NCBI RefSeq assembly: GCF_001506165.1
Contig: NZ_CP011427.1
Coordinates: 496,001-560,000, forward strand
Reading direction: 5' to 3'
From: Pantoea vagans
GTDB taxonomy: Bacteria > Pseudomonadota > Gammaproteobacteria > Enterobacterales > Enterobacteriaceae
DNA: 64,000 bases
Shown here in pieces: positions 1 through 9,464 of the stretch. The notes below the pieces were generated by a model, which saw only the letters and a list, made by a program, of their open reading frames with translations, was not told the origin of the DNA and ran no database searches. The position numbers were made by a program, and so were the translations under genes. The number at the start of each line of letters is the position of its first letter. Position 1 is the stretch's first letter.

Positions 1-25
1 GCAGCAGGAAGGCGCATTCATCGAG

Positions 26-775
26 GTGATCCGCCAGCGGCAGCCGTCACTGAGCCAGCAGGAAAATCGTGTGGCACTGGCCATCCTTAACGATATGGCG
101 TTTGCCGCATCCGCCACTATTGAGCAACTGGCCGGACGCGCCGAAGTCAGCGCTGCCACCATCACCCGATTTGCGCGTTCGGTGGGCTGTGAAGATATCC
201 GCGATTTGCGCATGCGTCTGGCGCGCGCCAGTTCGGTGCCATCAGCGCGCCGTGCACAAAACATTCCACAGCTTGAGACGATTCATCAGGCACTGGCACA
301 GCAGTGGTCGCTGGCTGAAGGGTTAACCTGGGAGCGTGCTGCGCTTATGCTTCGGAATGCCCGAAGTGTGTTATTGATTGGGGCCGCAGGACAGACCACA
401 CCGCTGGTAGCAGAAGTTCACCAGCGACTTACAACGGCAGGACTGGCACTGGCATGGATTCAGGACGACAACCTGCTGCGTATGACGCTGAGCCGCTTAC
501 AGCCGGATGATTTACTGTTAATCCTCGCGCCAGATACGGTGAACAGCAGCGTGCTGAGTGCGGTACACCATGCACACATCCAGAAAACAGCGGTGATTGC
601 GATCTGCCCAGCAGCGCTGGATCTGGCGAACCAGGCAGATGTTTGGCTGCCGCTGCCGGAAAATCAAAGCGCGCGTAGCTATGGCATTCTTTGCGCGCTA
701 GACCGATTAGAAACGGCACTGGCATCGCCGCAAGACAATGCTGCACCAACGCAGGTCAAAGATAATTCAGGATAA
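26..775 (+). CDS. MurR/RpiR-family transcriptional regulator (5' end possibly outside window)
   Basis: The protein has an N-terminal helix-turn-helix of the RpiR type (about residues 10-60, with the motif EVSAATITRFARSVG) and a C-terminal sugar-phosphate-binding SIS domain (about 95-215). Family members bind DNA and sense phosphosugars, usually controlling sugar catabolism. The frame is open back to base 2, and the GTG at 26 has no convincing Shine-Dalgarno. Full-length relatives are nearer 280 residues, so the real start probably lies before the window. Its 3' end overlaps the convergent fimbrial gene by 20 bases. The target genes cannot be seen here. Confidence 0.85.
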   Translation: MIRQRQPSLSQQENRVALAILNDMAFAASATIEQLAGRAEVSAATITRFARSVGCEDIRDLRMRLARASSVPSARRAQNIPQLETIHQALAQQWSLAEGLTWERAALMLRNARSVLLIGAAGQTTPLVAEVHQRLTTAGLALAWIQDDNLLRMTLSRLQPDDLLLILAPDTVNSSVLSAVHHAHIQKTAVIAICPAALDLANQADVWLPLPENQSARSYGILCALDRLETALASPQDNAAPTQVKDNSG

Positions 776-1298
776 ATGTCGTAGTGGCCGTGAATTGTCC
801 ATGGCCAATCCGACGATTTAGGATGGCATCGGGTTCGCCCTGCATATAAGCCTGGAATGCTAGCACCATATTGCCGGTCTGCAGTGCTCTTACAGGCGCA
901 GGCTTATTGATGCTGATAGTAGAACCGTCCAGACCCTCAATGCCAATCGCAACGCCACTGGCAATGCTACCTGCATCAAGGCGTAATAATCCCGGTAAAG
1001 CCGTATTTTCAATACCTTGAAAGGTAATCTCGACCTCTTTAACAACACTGACATCGCAATCTTCTAAATGAATCAGTAAAGGCCGACTTGGCGTGCGGGA
1101 AAAGCGATAGAGATATTTATCTATGACTTCTCCAAAATCGAGTTTTATTAACTCATCGCCCGGTCGTATAACACAGGGTGCATCGACGAGGCTACCGCGC
1201 ATAATAAGATTTTCCGCTGCGTTGACCGCAGAAGGAGAGAGGAAACCAAAGGTCCACACGAACAGGAAACCTAACAATGTAATAGTTTTCTTCATCAA
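756..1298 (-). CDS. Fimbrial minor subunit (last gene of the fimbrial operon)
   Basis: This is a 180-residue secreted pilin-fold protein. It has a signal peptide ending near SAVNA, an N-terminal beta strand with MRGSLVDAPCVI, a second cysteine near residue 80 (HLEDCDV) for the usual pilin disulfide, and the C-terminal donor-strand pattern TTTFILNYL. Such subunits are exported by Sec, folded by the periplasmic chaperone and assembled through the usher. It starts 5 bases after the stop of the preceding subunit gene, so it is the distal gene of the operon. Which place it takes in the fibre cannot be told from sequence. Confidence 0.88.
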   Translation of the reverse strand: MMKKTITLLGFLFVWTFGFLSPSAVNAAENLIMRGSLVDAPCVIRPGDELIKLDFGEVIDKYLYRFSRTPSRPLLIHLEDCDVSVVKEVEITFQGIENTALPGLLRLDAGSIASGVAIGIEGLDGSTISINKPAPVRALQTGNMVLAFQAYMQGEPDAILNRRIGHGQFTATTTFILNYL

Positions 1299-1303
1299 GA
1301 GTC

Positions 1304-1789
1304 CTATTGATAGTCTGCAATGATTGTGGCTCGTGATGTAAAGGCCCCCGAAGAAGGCAATGATGCCGGATTAGCCACAGGGACAACCGTTAAAGTAGGA
1401 GGCCGTAAAAGGTTGATGGCAATATATTGGTTTATACGGAGCGGGGAGCCATCTTGTTCAACTCTAATTCCTAACCCACTCTGATTAGTGACAACAGCGG
1501 TGTTATCAAAGCTTGAAGGTGTTCCTTGTACACTCAGTCGCACACTTCCCGTTCCCGTGCAATTTACTGAATAGGGCACGGGGCGACGATATTTATCCCC
1601 ATCGATGGAACGAATGATTAAGGTGTCGAAATCAATCTCGATTAGCCCACCATTATTTATTTCACAGGGAATAGATTCTACAAGTGTTCCCTTAAAACTG
1701 ACATTTGTGGCTTGTGCCAATGGAAGCGTGATAAATGAACAAGCCAGTATTATTGCCTTTTGTCCGTTAAGACGTTTTACGTGTCTCAT
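1304..1789 (-). CDS. Fimbrial minor subunit
   Basis: This 161-residue pilin-family protein has a signal peptide (cleavage near LAQA), the strand FKGTLVESIPCEI, a partner cysteine in YSVNCTGTG and a C-terminal beta strand ending ATIIADYQ. It is clearly related to the neighbouring 1799-2311 product: both share the spacing C...IDF...R..PVPY/IPY...C and end in a DYQ/EYQ tail, so the two probably arose by duplication. Chaperone-usher pathway export is inferred from the operon. Confidence 0.87.
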   Translation of the reverse strand: MRHVKRLNGQKAIILACSFITLPLAQATNVSFKGTLVESIPCEINNGGLIEIDFDTLIIRSIDGDKYRRPVPYSVNCTGTGSVRLSVQGTPSSFDNTAVVTNQSGLGIRVEQDGSPLRINQYIAINLLRPPTLTVVPVANPASLPSSGAFTSRATIIADYQ

Positions 1790-1798
1790 TATTCTTCC

Positions 1799-2311
1799 CT
1801 ATTGATACTCAACCAGCAATGTTGATGTTGCTGTAAAAGCCCCGCCCGTGACAGTGCCGCTGCGATTTTTAACCAGCACAGCACTTAATGCCGGGCGTGC
1901 AGGATCGGTGAAATTGTGCCAACTATTTACCGCCATTTTTGTACCGTTGCTTTTTAACTCAATAGCGAGATTGGCTTTGCTGGTGCTAAGCACTGTTGTG
2001 TCAAAAGAGGCCCCCCCTCCGCGCAACTGCATTTTCAATGATTTTGATGTGGCTGAAGAACAGTCAAGTACATAAGGTATTGGGCGTTCATAAATACGGC
2101 TATCAATGCGTGAAATGATAATGTCATTGCCAAAGTCTATTGGGATATCTCTATTGCCGTTTACGATGCAGGGTGCCGATAAAACTTTAACCTTCACCGT
2201 GGCAATGGTCGAAAATGCCTGTACATAACCGGGAAAAGGCATAAAGGCGAGTAGCGTCGCCATTATGCAGATTAGGGCATCTTTTCTTTTCCTTGAGGAT
2301 GAATTAATCAT
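1799..2311 (-). CDS. Fimbrial minor subunit
   Basis: A 170-residue pilin-family protein with an N-terminal signal sequence ending near YVQA, the cysteine pair VLSAPCIV and YVLDCSSA, and a C-terminal strand STLLVEYQ. It resembles the next gene downstream (1304-1789) more than the major subunit. Its start codon overlaps the stop of the upstream subunit gene by 8 bases, which indicates translational coupling in one transcript. Confidence 0.87.
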   Translation of the reverse strand: MINSSSRKRKDALICIMATLLAFMPFPGYVQAFSTIATVKVKVLSAPCIVNGNRDIPIDFGNDIIISRIDSRIYERPIPYVLDCSSATSKSLKMQLRGGGASFDTTVLSTSKANLAIELKSNGTKMAVNSWHNFTDPARPALSAVLVKNRSGTVTGGAFTATSTLLVEYQ

Positions 2312-2924
2312 AGTTCAACCTGAAGTTCACAGTGGCAAAATAGCTTCCGGCACGGAGATTATTGTGCGTGCGTTCCGGAGCAATGTAATAAATGACGACA
2401 TGACTTGCTGGTGTGATGAGTAGTGGTTTGCCGCGCTGCCCGAGTGTGACGTTATTTCGCAACGCGTCTTTTATACGCAGCCCAATACCTTCTACACCGT
2501 GAGTTTTAATTAATTGCGGATTAGCAATGTCCTCAATCCCGGTGAAGGTGAAGGAAGCGGCTGGCTGGCTGGCGCTCCAGGTCAGATTGCCTTTTACATC
2601 GCGATTGGCCGATGAGGTACGTAGGCAGTCATGCAAGTAGAGGGCAACGGGAACAAGGTTACCTGTATCGCCGGGATTCTGCAGTTTACCTGTGGCGATA
2701 TTGCCCAAAGAGACTGATTGATCAGCCGAACGCATATCTAACCGGCAGGCGCTTTCGGTCAAGGTGCCGTGGGCACGGATAACCCCATAGTTGCCATCGA
2801 CCAGACCATCAGTAAAGCCGGCTTGCGCCATTGAGGAAAAGAGGATTGCGCAAGATATTAATGCTGAACCTTGCATCTTACGCATTCCAGAGGCTGAACG
2901 TGCTGCAATGACGATTATTTTCAT
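2304..2924 (-). CDS. Fimbrial minor subunit, adaptor-like
   Basis: A secreted pilin-fold protein of 206 residues. I chose the ATG at 2924 because an AGGGA lies about 9 bases upstream; an in-frame upstream start at 2957 overlaps the chaperone gene. After a long signal region ending SSMAQA comes GFTDGLVDGNYGVIRAHGTL, then ESACRLD, a second cysteine in LHDCLRT, and the C-terminal strand ATVNFRLNYD. It is somewhat longer than the other subunits and follows the chaperone gene, a position often held by tip or adaptor subunits. That role is an inference. Confidence 0.85.
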   Translation of the reverse strand: MKIIVIAARSASGMRKMQGSALISCAILFSSMAQAGFTDGLVDGNYGVIRAHGTLTESACRLDMRSADQSVSLGNIATGKLQNPGDTGNLVPVALYLHDCLRTSSANRDVKGNLTWSASQPAASFTFTGIEDIANPQLIKTHGVEGIGLRIKDALRNNVTLGQRGKPLLITPASHVVIYYIAPERTHNNLRAGSYFATVNFRLNYD

Positions 2925-2940
2925 TTCATCATTTCCCTGA

Positions 2941-3717
2941 TTATTTTGGCGTTGCACGTTTACTGGTATCTACGGTGCAAGTATTTCCGCTGCATTTAAA
3001 GGTTAAGGCTGTTTGGCCGCCGTAATCATTAACGTAAACCAGCACGGGCGTCTGCCCTAAAGCTGCTGTGCTGCCGCCCATCGCCGCCTGACTTTTCGGT
3101 GCGATCATCAGTGCTTCAAATCCTTTAATCACGTCGCCCTCTTTTTTGGCGCTCGCACCAATCAAGGTGACGTAATAAGGTGTCGGATTTACAATAGTAT
3201 ATTTATCACCACTTTTACTGAGGGTGATTTTTTCCTGGAATGGTAATGCTTGCTGTGCAGCCGCGGCTTCTGCTAATGCCGCAGGGCGATAAAACACTTT
3301 AATACGTGTTTGCAGGGCAATCTGCAATACATTGGGTTTGTCACTTTTAGGTGGGATCTCTCTCAGATTGAAATAAAAAAGAGACTCTCGATCCTGTGGT
3401 AATTTTTTAAATGCCTCAGAAGAGGTGAGTGCCTGAATTTTTACCTGACTTTCAGCTCGGGGTTCAATACGTTGTACCGGCGGTACGACCGTCAACGGAT
3501 TGTTATTATCCAGTTTTTCACCTTGTTCATCTTCAAGCCATCCTTGAGCCAGATAAGGCAATTCAGTGTTTTGGTTACTTACGGTCAAACTTACTGATTT
3601 CTCTGACCCGGGGAATACGACACGTGTTCTGTCCAATGAAATGGCGGCAGAAACAGAATGGGCAATAAAGCTCAATGTCGTGGCGGCGAAGATGTTCACT
3701 AATGTTTTTCTTTTCAT
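2941..3717 (-). CDS. Periplasmic fimbrial chaperone (PapD/FimC family)
   Basis: This protein of about 258 residues has two immunoglobulin-like domains. It caps pilin subunits in the periplasm by lending its G1 strand. Visible family marks are the signal peptide ending HSVSA, the early ISLDRTRVVFPG with the conserved arginine, LFYFNLREIPPK, and the RIKVFYRP segment with the conserved lysine that anchors the subunit carboxylate. Two adjacent ATGs occur; that at 3717 has AGG six bases upstream and is preferred over 3720 or the far upstream 3780. It lies between usher and minor subunits in the operon. Confidence 0.93.
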   Translation of the reverse strand: MKRKTLVNIFAATTLSFIAHSVSAAISLDRTRVVFPGSEKSVSLTVSNQNTELPYLAQGWLEDEQGEKLDNNNPLTVVPPVQRIEPRAESQVKIQALTSSEAFKKLPQDRESLFYFNLREIPPKSDKPNVLQIALQTRIKVFYRPAALAEAAAAQQALPFQEKITLSKSGDKYTIVNPTPYYVTLIGASAKKEGDVIKGFEALMIAPKSQAAMGGSTAALGQTPVLVYVNDYGGQTALTFKCSGNTCTVDTSKRATPK

Positions 3718-3755
3718 CATTGACCTACAGAGTCTCATCATTGGAGTGTGTTTAT

Positions 3756-6278
3756 TTATGACGTTACGATTGTTTCGCAAGGAAGTAGTAAATTATTCAT
3801 CATGTTGTCCGGTAAAGTGTTCGGCAGGGAAATTTCGCATTGTTCCGCATTATTCCAACGTACTGTCATGGTATCACCGGCATTAATTCCGCTCAGATAG
3901 ACACGGCCATAATCATTAACAATGCCGGTTTCCTGTTTTTTTGTATTCAGTACGATGGCACCAAACGGCGGCGAACTGCCATCAGCCAGACGGATGACCG
4001 CCATGGCTTTTTCACCGGAAATGACGTTGAAGTTACGATAGCCAATCGCCCCCTCGGTCAGCGTACCCTGTGCCACCGATTGGCTGGCTTCGACATTGTC
4101 TGCCAGTTTATCGATGTTGATTCGCACGCTGTTGCGATAGTAGCTGCTGATATCACTCACCACCGCTTTACCGAAACGGTTGGTATAAACGGGGTTACCG
4201 TAACTGCCGACAGGCACACCGGCAACGCCATCGGTGTCAACTAACATCCTTGTGCCGCCCAGGATATTAGTGCGATGTAATGCACCGCCTTTAGTGGTGA
4301 GTGTTGCGCCGCCTTGCAGGGCAACGCCTAATGCGCTGTGTTGGCCCTCGCGATAGCTTGCCGAGCTGTTGACCTTAGCCAGGGTGCCGTTATGGGTATA
4401 GTAGCCACTCAGATCGGCGCCCTGACGTGCAACACCTGCACTCACCTGATAGGAGTCAGCATCGTCCAGCCGACTGTAATAACTCGCACTTTGACGGTTA
4501 TCTCCTTTGGTATAGGAACCGTTGTAACTTACCGTTCCGGATTCGCCCCACGGTAATGACAGTGACATGTACATGCCGTCATCATTGGTGTTATTCAATT
4601 TGTTACGATAAGCCGTAAGTGAGAGGCTAAGATTTCTGAAGCGGCCAAGATCGAAATAACGGGAAAGCGATAAGTCATAACGATCGTTGGCTGGTTGGTT
4701 CCAGAATGTCTGATGGTTGTAATTGACATACGCGGTCAGATTGAGCGATTCAAATTGCTGATTCAGAGAGAGGGTATACATCTCTTTGCTGCGCCCGGTG
4801 GTGATATCGCCATCCCGTGAATCCAGATATTCGGCCATGGAGCGAAAGCCGCTATCGGAAAAGCGATAACCGGCGAACGTCACCTGACTCCCTGTTTGCT
4901 CAAAGCGTTTGGCGTAACTCAGGCGGTAAGATCCGCCGCGCTGGGTATCCCGGCTCGGGATTTTAGCCTGCGACATCGTTACATCTGAGGATAGAGCGCC
5001 AAAAGCCAATAGATCACGACCCACCCCCACGGAAAAAGCGTTGTAATCTTCCCCGCCCATGCCTCCACCATAGAGTGACCAGCCATTGCTGATGCCCCAT
5101 GAAAGCTCGCTGGCAGCGAACACCGGCCCATCAACACGATGCTTCCAGTCCGATGGTTTCCCCACGGCGGTTTTAAAACGCACTTGTCCCGGCCGGGTGA
5201 GATACGGAATGGTGGCGGTGCTCACTTGGTACTGCTTAACACTGCCGTCCTGCTCTTCAATGCGTACATCAAGATTGCCAGACACCGCACTATCGAGATC
5301 CTGAATACGGTAAGGACCCGCAGCTACCTGCACCTCTTTGATGATACGCCCTTGCTGGCTGATGATGATTTTGGCATTGCTGTTCGCCACACCGCTGACT
5401 TCCGGTGCGTAGCCGCGCAAATTAGGGGGCAACATGTTGTCATCAGATACCAGACTGAGTCCGGTAAATCGGAAGCTGTCGAAGATTGCCGAGTTGAGGT
5501 AATCCTCGCCCATAATGAATTTCGCGCCGATCTTACTTAGCGCGCGATAAGCGTAAAACCTGCTCCAATCCCAGGAGCGGGTATTCGCCTCGTGATGGCT
5601 ACCGTTGCGAAGATCGTAACGAGTTTGCCAATCGGCACGTACCCGCCAGGCATCAAAGTTCGCGCCGCTGGTACCGTTACCGGATAAGTTGGTTGCGCTA
5701 CCGCCGCCCGCCCCCTTTTGCTGCAGGGTTTGCAGGTTGAGATTGTAGTCAAAGAGTGCACCTGTGATGCCCTCTTCCCAACGAGCAGGTGGATCCCAAT
5801 AGGGACTGCTGTACTCTAAATAAGCTTGCGGGATACTAATGAACAGCGCTGATTTTCCTAAATCACCGCGTACTTCCATGCCTTTAATGCTTTCCAGTTT
5901 GAGGCACTGTTGGTTATGCCACCATGAGAGGTCAGTTAAGGCTGATTCCTTCAGGCCTAACTGAGACACCATCTCTGGCGTAATGCAGGCCACAGTTTGA
6001 TTGGCGTCATCTTCTGCTGGGTAGAAGTGAACCTGGCGTTCAGGCAGCGTGTTCGCATTAAGATTAATGCCCAGGGTATAAGTACCCGGCAAAATAAAAC
6101 CTTTACGTGAAAACTGGCTCAAATCGATATTGCTGCGATCACTAAGATCAAGCACATCTGTGTTGAACTGCACATCACTGACAGCAAGGGATGAAGATAA
6201 TTTCCCGATGAATAATGTTGTCCCCACTACGAAGACAAAAATGAGATAACCTATATGGCGAGGAAGGCATTTCAGCAT
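3756..6278 (-). CDS. Outer-membrane fimbrial usher (FimD/PapC family)
   Basis: An 840-residue usher, the normal family length. It forms the outer-membrane channel that accepts chaperone-subunit complexes and threads the fibre outward. After a hydrophobic leader, the N-terminal domain begins VQFNTDVLDLSDRSNIDLSQF and includes the usual LPGTYTLGINLN. The long central region is a beta-barrel with plug, and the C-terminal domains contain the conserved stretch near GAIVLNTKKQETGIVNDYGRVYL. It begins 14 bases after the second subunit gene, with the chaperone gene next. Confidence 0.95.
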   Translation of the reverse strand: MLKCLPRHIGYLIFVFVVGTTLFIGKLSSSLAVSDVQFNTDVLDLSDRSNIDLSQFSRKGFILPGTYTLGINLNANTLPERQVHFYPAEDDANQTVACITPEMVSQLGLKESALTDLSWWHNQQCLKLESIKGMEVRGDLGKSALFISIPQAYLEYSSPYWDPPARWEEGITGALFDYNLNLQTLQQKGAGGGSATNLSGNGTSGANFDAWRVRADWQTRYDLRNGSHHEANTRSWDWSRFYAYRALSKIGAKFIMGEDYLNSAIFDSFRFTGLSLVSDDNMLPPNLRGYAPEVSGVANSNAKIIISQQGRIIKEVQVAAGPYRIQDLDSAVSGNLDVRIEEQDGSVKQYQVSTATIPYLTRPGQVRFKTAVGKPSDWKHRVDGPVFAASELSWGISNGWSLYGGGMGGEDYNAFSVGVGRDLLAFGALSSDVTMSQAKIPSRDTQRGGSYRLSYAKRFEQTGSQVTFAGYRFSDSGFRSMAEYLDSRDGDITTGRSKEMYTLSLNQQFESLNLTAYVNYNHQTFWNQPANDRYDLSLSRYFDLGRFRNLSLSLTAYRNKLNNTNDDGMYMSLSLPWGESGTVSYNGSYTKGDNRQSASYYSRLDDADSYQVSAGVARQGADLSGYYTHNGTLAKVNSSASYREGQHSALGVALQGGATLTTKGGALHRTNILGGTRMLVDTDGVAGVPVGSYGNPVYTNRFGKAVVSDISSYYRNSVRINIDKLADNVEASQSVAQGTLTEGAIGYRNFNVISGEKAMAVIRLADGSSPPFGAIVLNTKKQETGIVNDYGRVYLSGINAGDTMTVRWNNAEQCEISLPNTLPDNMMNNLLLPCETIVTS

Positions 6279-6292
6279 GATGGCGTGCCTCG

Positions 6293-6841
6293 TTAATTAT
6301 AATCGATTCTAAAACGAATCGTTAATTGGTGGTCGCCAGCTTGCAATATTTCCTGGTTACCCACTAAGTTGAGCGTGTATTTAAGATGCATATTCTCGAC
6401 CATGAGATCACCTTCAGGCAGATGTACCCCCGGCGTTGCGACATTGCCAATAAGATCGCTGATTCTGACGGATACACCACTGGCGGTACCGGACGTTTTA
6501 AAATGGCCTTTGTCATTTTCACCATCAAACATCACTTTAAATTTTTTCCAGTCAGATTTGCTGGGATCCAGGCTTGTCAATGTGCAGCCATATAATCGAA
6601 TGGAAAACTCTTTTTTAGGCCCTTGGCCTTCTCTAATGATTTTGCTAATGGGATGATTACCCATATATAAAGTCTGATCGCGATCGCCGACGTCAATCGC
6701 ACAGGGCGTTTCGACAATTGATCCCGTCATATTTAAACGACCAAAACCTTCGGCGTTTGCGAAGGTTTTGGTCATACTTAAAGCGCTGCACAATACCAGG
6801 AATGGGGCCGCATAGCGTAAAAATAAGGGCTTCCAAAACAT
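6293..6841 (-). CDS. Fimbrial subunit (second gene of operon)
   Basis: A pilin-family protein of 182 residues from the ATG at 6841, which has GGAG seven bases upstream. An upstream in-frame start at 6901 would read through the terminator hairpin described at 6869-6897 and lacks such a site. Features are a signal peptide ending KTFA, the strand LNMTGSIVETPCAID, the partner cysteine in RLYGCTLT and the tail TIRFRIDYN. It sits just before the usher, where termination or anchor subunits are often found; that role is not proven. Confidence 0.86.
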   Translation of the reverse strand: MFWKPLFLRYAAPFLVLCSALSMTKTFANAEGFGRLNMTGSIVETPCAIDVGDRDQTLYMGNHPISKIIREGQGPKKEFSIRLYGCTLTSLDPSKSDWKKFKVMFDGENDKGHFKTSGTASGVSVRISDLIGNVATPGVHLPEGDLMVENMHLKYTLNLVGNQEILQAGDHQLTIRFRIDYN

Positions 6842-6868
6842 CAATAAGCTCCAGAATACGGTACAGGT

Positions 6869-6897
6869 AAAAAGACCTGCGGCAGGGGCGCCGCAGG
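6869..6897 (-). terminator. Intrinsic terminator/attenuator after the major fimbrial subunit
   Basis: On the minus strand a perfect 8-bp stem (CCTGCGGC with GCCGCAGG, 6890-6897 and 6876-6883) encloses a 6-base loop and is followed by TCTTTTT. It lies between the major subunit gene and the next subunit gene of the same strand. Partial termination here would give more major subunit mRNA than usher and minor subunit mRNA, as is usual for fimbrial operons. Confidence 0.8.
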
Positions 6898-6917
6898 CCA
6901 ATTAGTCACGCATATTG

Positions 6918-7457
6918 TTAGATGTAATTCAGTACGAAATTAGTCGGTACCTGGAATGTGCCAGGTACAATGGTGGCGGTTGCGCCGCCGCCCTTCACGC
7001 TGGCAGCAAAGGTCAGCGTGTTTTTGCCATCAACAACGGTTTGGCCTACTGTCGCGGTATTCAGTTTCACTTTGGAGCCGTCAGCGGCGGTCAGAACAAT
7101 AGACGCACCGCTGGCATCACCCCCTACCAGCGCCAGGCTTTCTGCATCATAAGGAGAAGCTGTGCCAGTGAAGGTCACTGTGACTTTATCTTTAGTGCCC
7201 GGCGTAGCAATAACGCAATCTTCCAGTTCAATATGGAAAGGCTTTGCACTTGAAGAACCGGTATTACCGTTTGCAGCCAGCACCACATTGGAAATAGCGC
7301 CGAGCGGAACGGTTTGATCTAATGAACCCGGAGCGATGGAGCAAGGTGCATCAATAATGGAACCGGTAAAAGTGACTTTTCCGGTTCCACCCGCAGCGTG
7401 TACAGAGGAAACAGCAAACAGGCTAAACATAGACAAGGCGATAAGACTCTTTTTCAT
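6918..7457 (-). CDS. Major fimbrial subunit (FimA/PapA-type pilin)
   Basis: A 179-residue pilin with signal peptide ending SSVHA, strand VTFTGSIIDAPCSIAPGSLDQ, partner cysteine in IELEDCVIAT, and C-terminal VPTNFVLNYI. Its low-complexity, alanine/threonine/glycine-rich composition, first position and the attenuator immediately downstream all point to the major shaft subunit. GGAAG lies eight bases before the ATG. It opens the operon that runs down to 756. Confidence 0.9.
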   Translation of the reverse strand: MKKSLIALSMFSLFAVSSVHAAGGTGKVTFTGSIIDAPCSIAPGSLDQTVPLGAISNVVLAANGNTGSSSAKPFHIELEDCVIATPGTKDKVTVTFTGTASPYDAESLALVGGDASGASIVLTAADGSKVKLNTATVGQTVVDGKNTLTFAASVKGGGATATIVPGTFQVPTNFVLNYI

Positions 7458-7981
7458 TTAATATCTTCCATTGAGTTTTTTCTTCATGTTTTTTTAAAAC
7501 ATGGCGTTCTCTGGTTTTAATCAGACGTATAGACGTTGATCACCGTTTTTTATCGTCAGGTACCAGCATTTGCACGCTGTTAGCAGGTGCTCCGTTATCA
7601 TGCAACTGGAGTAGGGCATGATATATTTAACGTGGCTGTTTTTATTTTTAATTGGCAGCTCAAGTGAGTGCTATTATGTTCAAGGTGAGTAATTAAGAAT
7701 ATAAGATTTCTATGGCGTTTATGTAGTAAGCGAACGGGGTGCTTGTAAGGGGAATATTACAAGGATAAAAGATGGGTGTGTGAGTAAGAGAGGGAGAGTG
7801 TTAATTTTAATCGTCTATCAATTCAATTGCTGAAAACTATATCATTAATGTCATGAGGTGAATGTGACCGAGGCTGTATTTATTAGGTCAAATATTAACG
7901 CAATCTACTAATGATGACGTTCGTGACAGATGAGATTAAGCGAATCAGCCCGTGCCACTGTATCGTCACGGGCGTGACCTG
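7458..7981. promoter_or_regulatory. AT-rich upstream region of the fimbrial operon (non-coding)
   Basis: This stretch of 524 bases has no credible gene and is much more AT-rich than its neighbours, so the fimbrial promoter and its control sites should be here. It contains a perfect inverted repeat CATGTTTT/AAAACATG at 7485-7503 in the 5' leader of the major subunit gene, and a 7-bp stem GCCCGTG/CACGGGC at 7947-7972 just past the transporter's stop. I saw no pair of distant inverted repeats that would suggest an invertible phase switch, and no recombinase gene is adjacent. Confidence 0.5.
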
Positions 7982-9376
7982 TTATCGGCTAAGCACCTGT
8001 GCGCCGGCACTCTTTTCTAACCGCCGAACATCAAGCAGTGACATCAATACCAACAAAGCTACGCCGGCAAAGGCGATGTGAATATCACTCTGCTCAATGG
8101 TGGTGTGGCCATGCCACAGCATTGAGCCGCGCAGGAACAGGGCTGCCAGCGCAATTCCGGCGCTCATGCTGAACTGGAAGAAGATACTGAACACCACGGA
8201 GGCATCACTCATTTTTGTTTGGGGCACGTCAGCAAAGCCCAGACTGTTGTAGCAGCTAAACTGCAGTGAACGCGACAGCCCGCCAATAAACAGAATCGCG
8301 GCAATCGCAAAATAACCCAGTGAAGGGCTAAGCAGCAGGCACCCCAGCATCGCCACCAAACTGATGATGCCATTCACCATCAATACCTGACGGAATCCCC
8401 AGCGCTTCATGAGCCATGTGGTGGCCGGTTTCATGGCTAAATTTCCGGCGAACACCCACAATACCGTGGCACCGGCTTGTGCGGCACTCCAGCCAAACCC
8501 CAACTGGAACAGTAAGGGCAGCAGAAAGGGCACGGCATTAATTGAAGCGCGAAACAGCGAGCCACCCATCACTGAGTTGCGGAAGGTGTTAATGGTCAGC
8601 GCATTGAATGGCAGCAACGGTTGCGGATAAAGGAAGCTGTGGCGATAAGCCAGTATACTGCTCAGTATGCCGACCAACAGCAGTGGGATGCCGAGGCTGA
8701 GATGCATCTGTCCGAGCGCTTCCAGTGCGATAATCAACGCCGTACAGGCGGATGCCGTCAGCACAAAACCACGCACATCAAAGGGGCGCGGCTGTTCTGC
8801 TTTGAACTGTGGTACCAGATAGCCGGTAGCGATAATGGCGAGCAGACCGAGTGGAATATTCAGCCAGAAAATCCACGGCCAATGTCCGTAGGTGACAATC
8901 AACCCGCCGAGTGGTGGGCCGAGCACGGGGGCAATCAGCCCGGGCCAGGTAATAAAAGCGATCGTTTTCACCATCTCTCTCTTTGCGGTGACGCGCAGTA
9001 CTACCATACGGCCGACTGGCACCATCATTGCCCCTCCGATGCCTTGTAAAATACGGCTCAGTGTAAACATCGCTAAGGTGTCGCTGAAGCCGCACATGAC
9101 TGAGGCGAGGGTAAAAATCAAAATGGCACAGGCAAACACGGTACGTGCCCCAAAGCGCTCGGCCAGCCACCCGCTCATTGGGATGCCCACAGCCACCGCC
9201 AACAGATAAGCACTGACACCCACATTCAATGCCACCGGACTTGCCGCGAAGTCATGTGCCATTTGTGGAATGGCCGTGGTGATTACCGTGGCGTCGAGGT
9301 TTTCCATGAAGAAAGTGATGGCCACCAGCAAGGCCAGTAACAGGGGATGGTTCGCCTTAAGCCCCGTTTGCGTCAT
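7982..9376 (-). CDS. DHA2-type MFS multidrug transporter (MdtD-like)
   Basis: A protein of about 464 residues, drug:H+ antiporter-2 family of the major facilitator superfamily. The start at 9376 has AGGA eight bases upstream. Visible family signs are the first helix with FFMENLDATVITTAIPQMA (antiporter motif with the conserved D), WLAERFGARTVF after helix 2, and RILQGIGGAMMVPVGRMVVLR around helix 4, followed by GPPLGGLIV (motif C). About 13-14 hydrophobic helices are present. It is not fimbrial in function yet lies between the fimbrial operon and a fimbrial adhesin gene. Substrate unknown. Confidence 0.88.
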   Translation of the reverse strand: MTQTGLKANHPLLLALLVAITFFMENLDATVITTAIPQMAHDFAASPVALNVGVSAYLLAVAVGIPMSGWLAERFGARTVFACAILIFTLASVMCGFSDTLAMFTLSRILQGIGGAMMVPVGRMVVLRVTAKREMVKTIAFITWPGLIAPVLGPPLGGLIVTYGHWPWIFWLNIPLGLLAIIATGYLVPQFKAEQPRPFDVRGFVLTASACTALIIALEALGQMHLSLGIPLLLVGILSSILAYRHSFLYPQPLLPFNALTINTFRNSVMGGSLFRASINAVPFLLPLLFQLGFGWSAAQAGATVLWVFAGNLAMKPATTWLMKRWGFRQVLMVNGIISLVAMLGCLLLSPSLGYFAIAAILFIGGLSRSLQFSCYNSLGFADVPQTKMSDASVVFSIFFQFSMSAGIALAALFLRGSMLWHGHTTIEQSDIHIAFAGVALLVLMSLLDVRRLEKSAGAQVLSR

Positions 9377-9464
9377 AGCAACATTCCTTTCTCTTTCTGG
9401 GTTCGTGATGATCAAGAAAGGTCAGTTTTATGTGCAATGGTGTTTCATGCAAGTCTCACCAATG

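Noticed and set aside
7458..7981. Invertible promoter switch of the fimS kind
   Set aside because: I looked for a pair of matching inverted repeats flanking a few hundred bases and found only a short local hairpin at 7485-7503. No recombinase gene is near.
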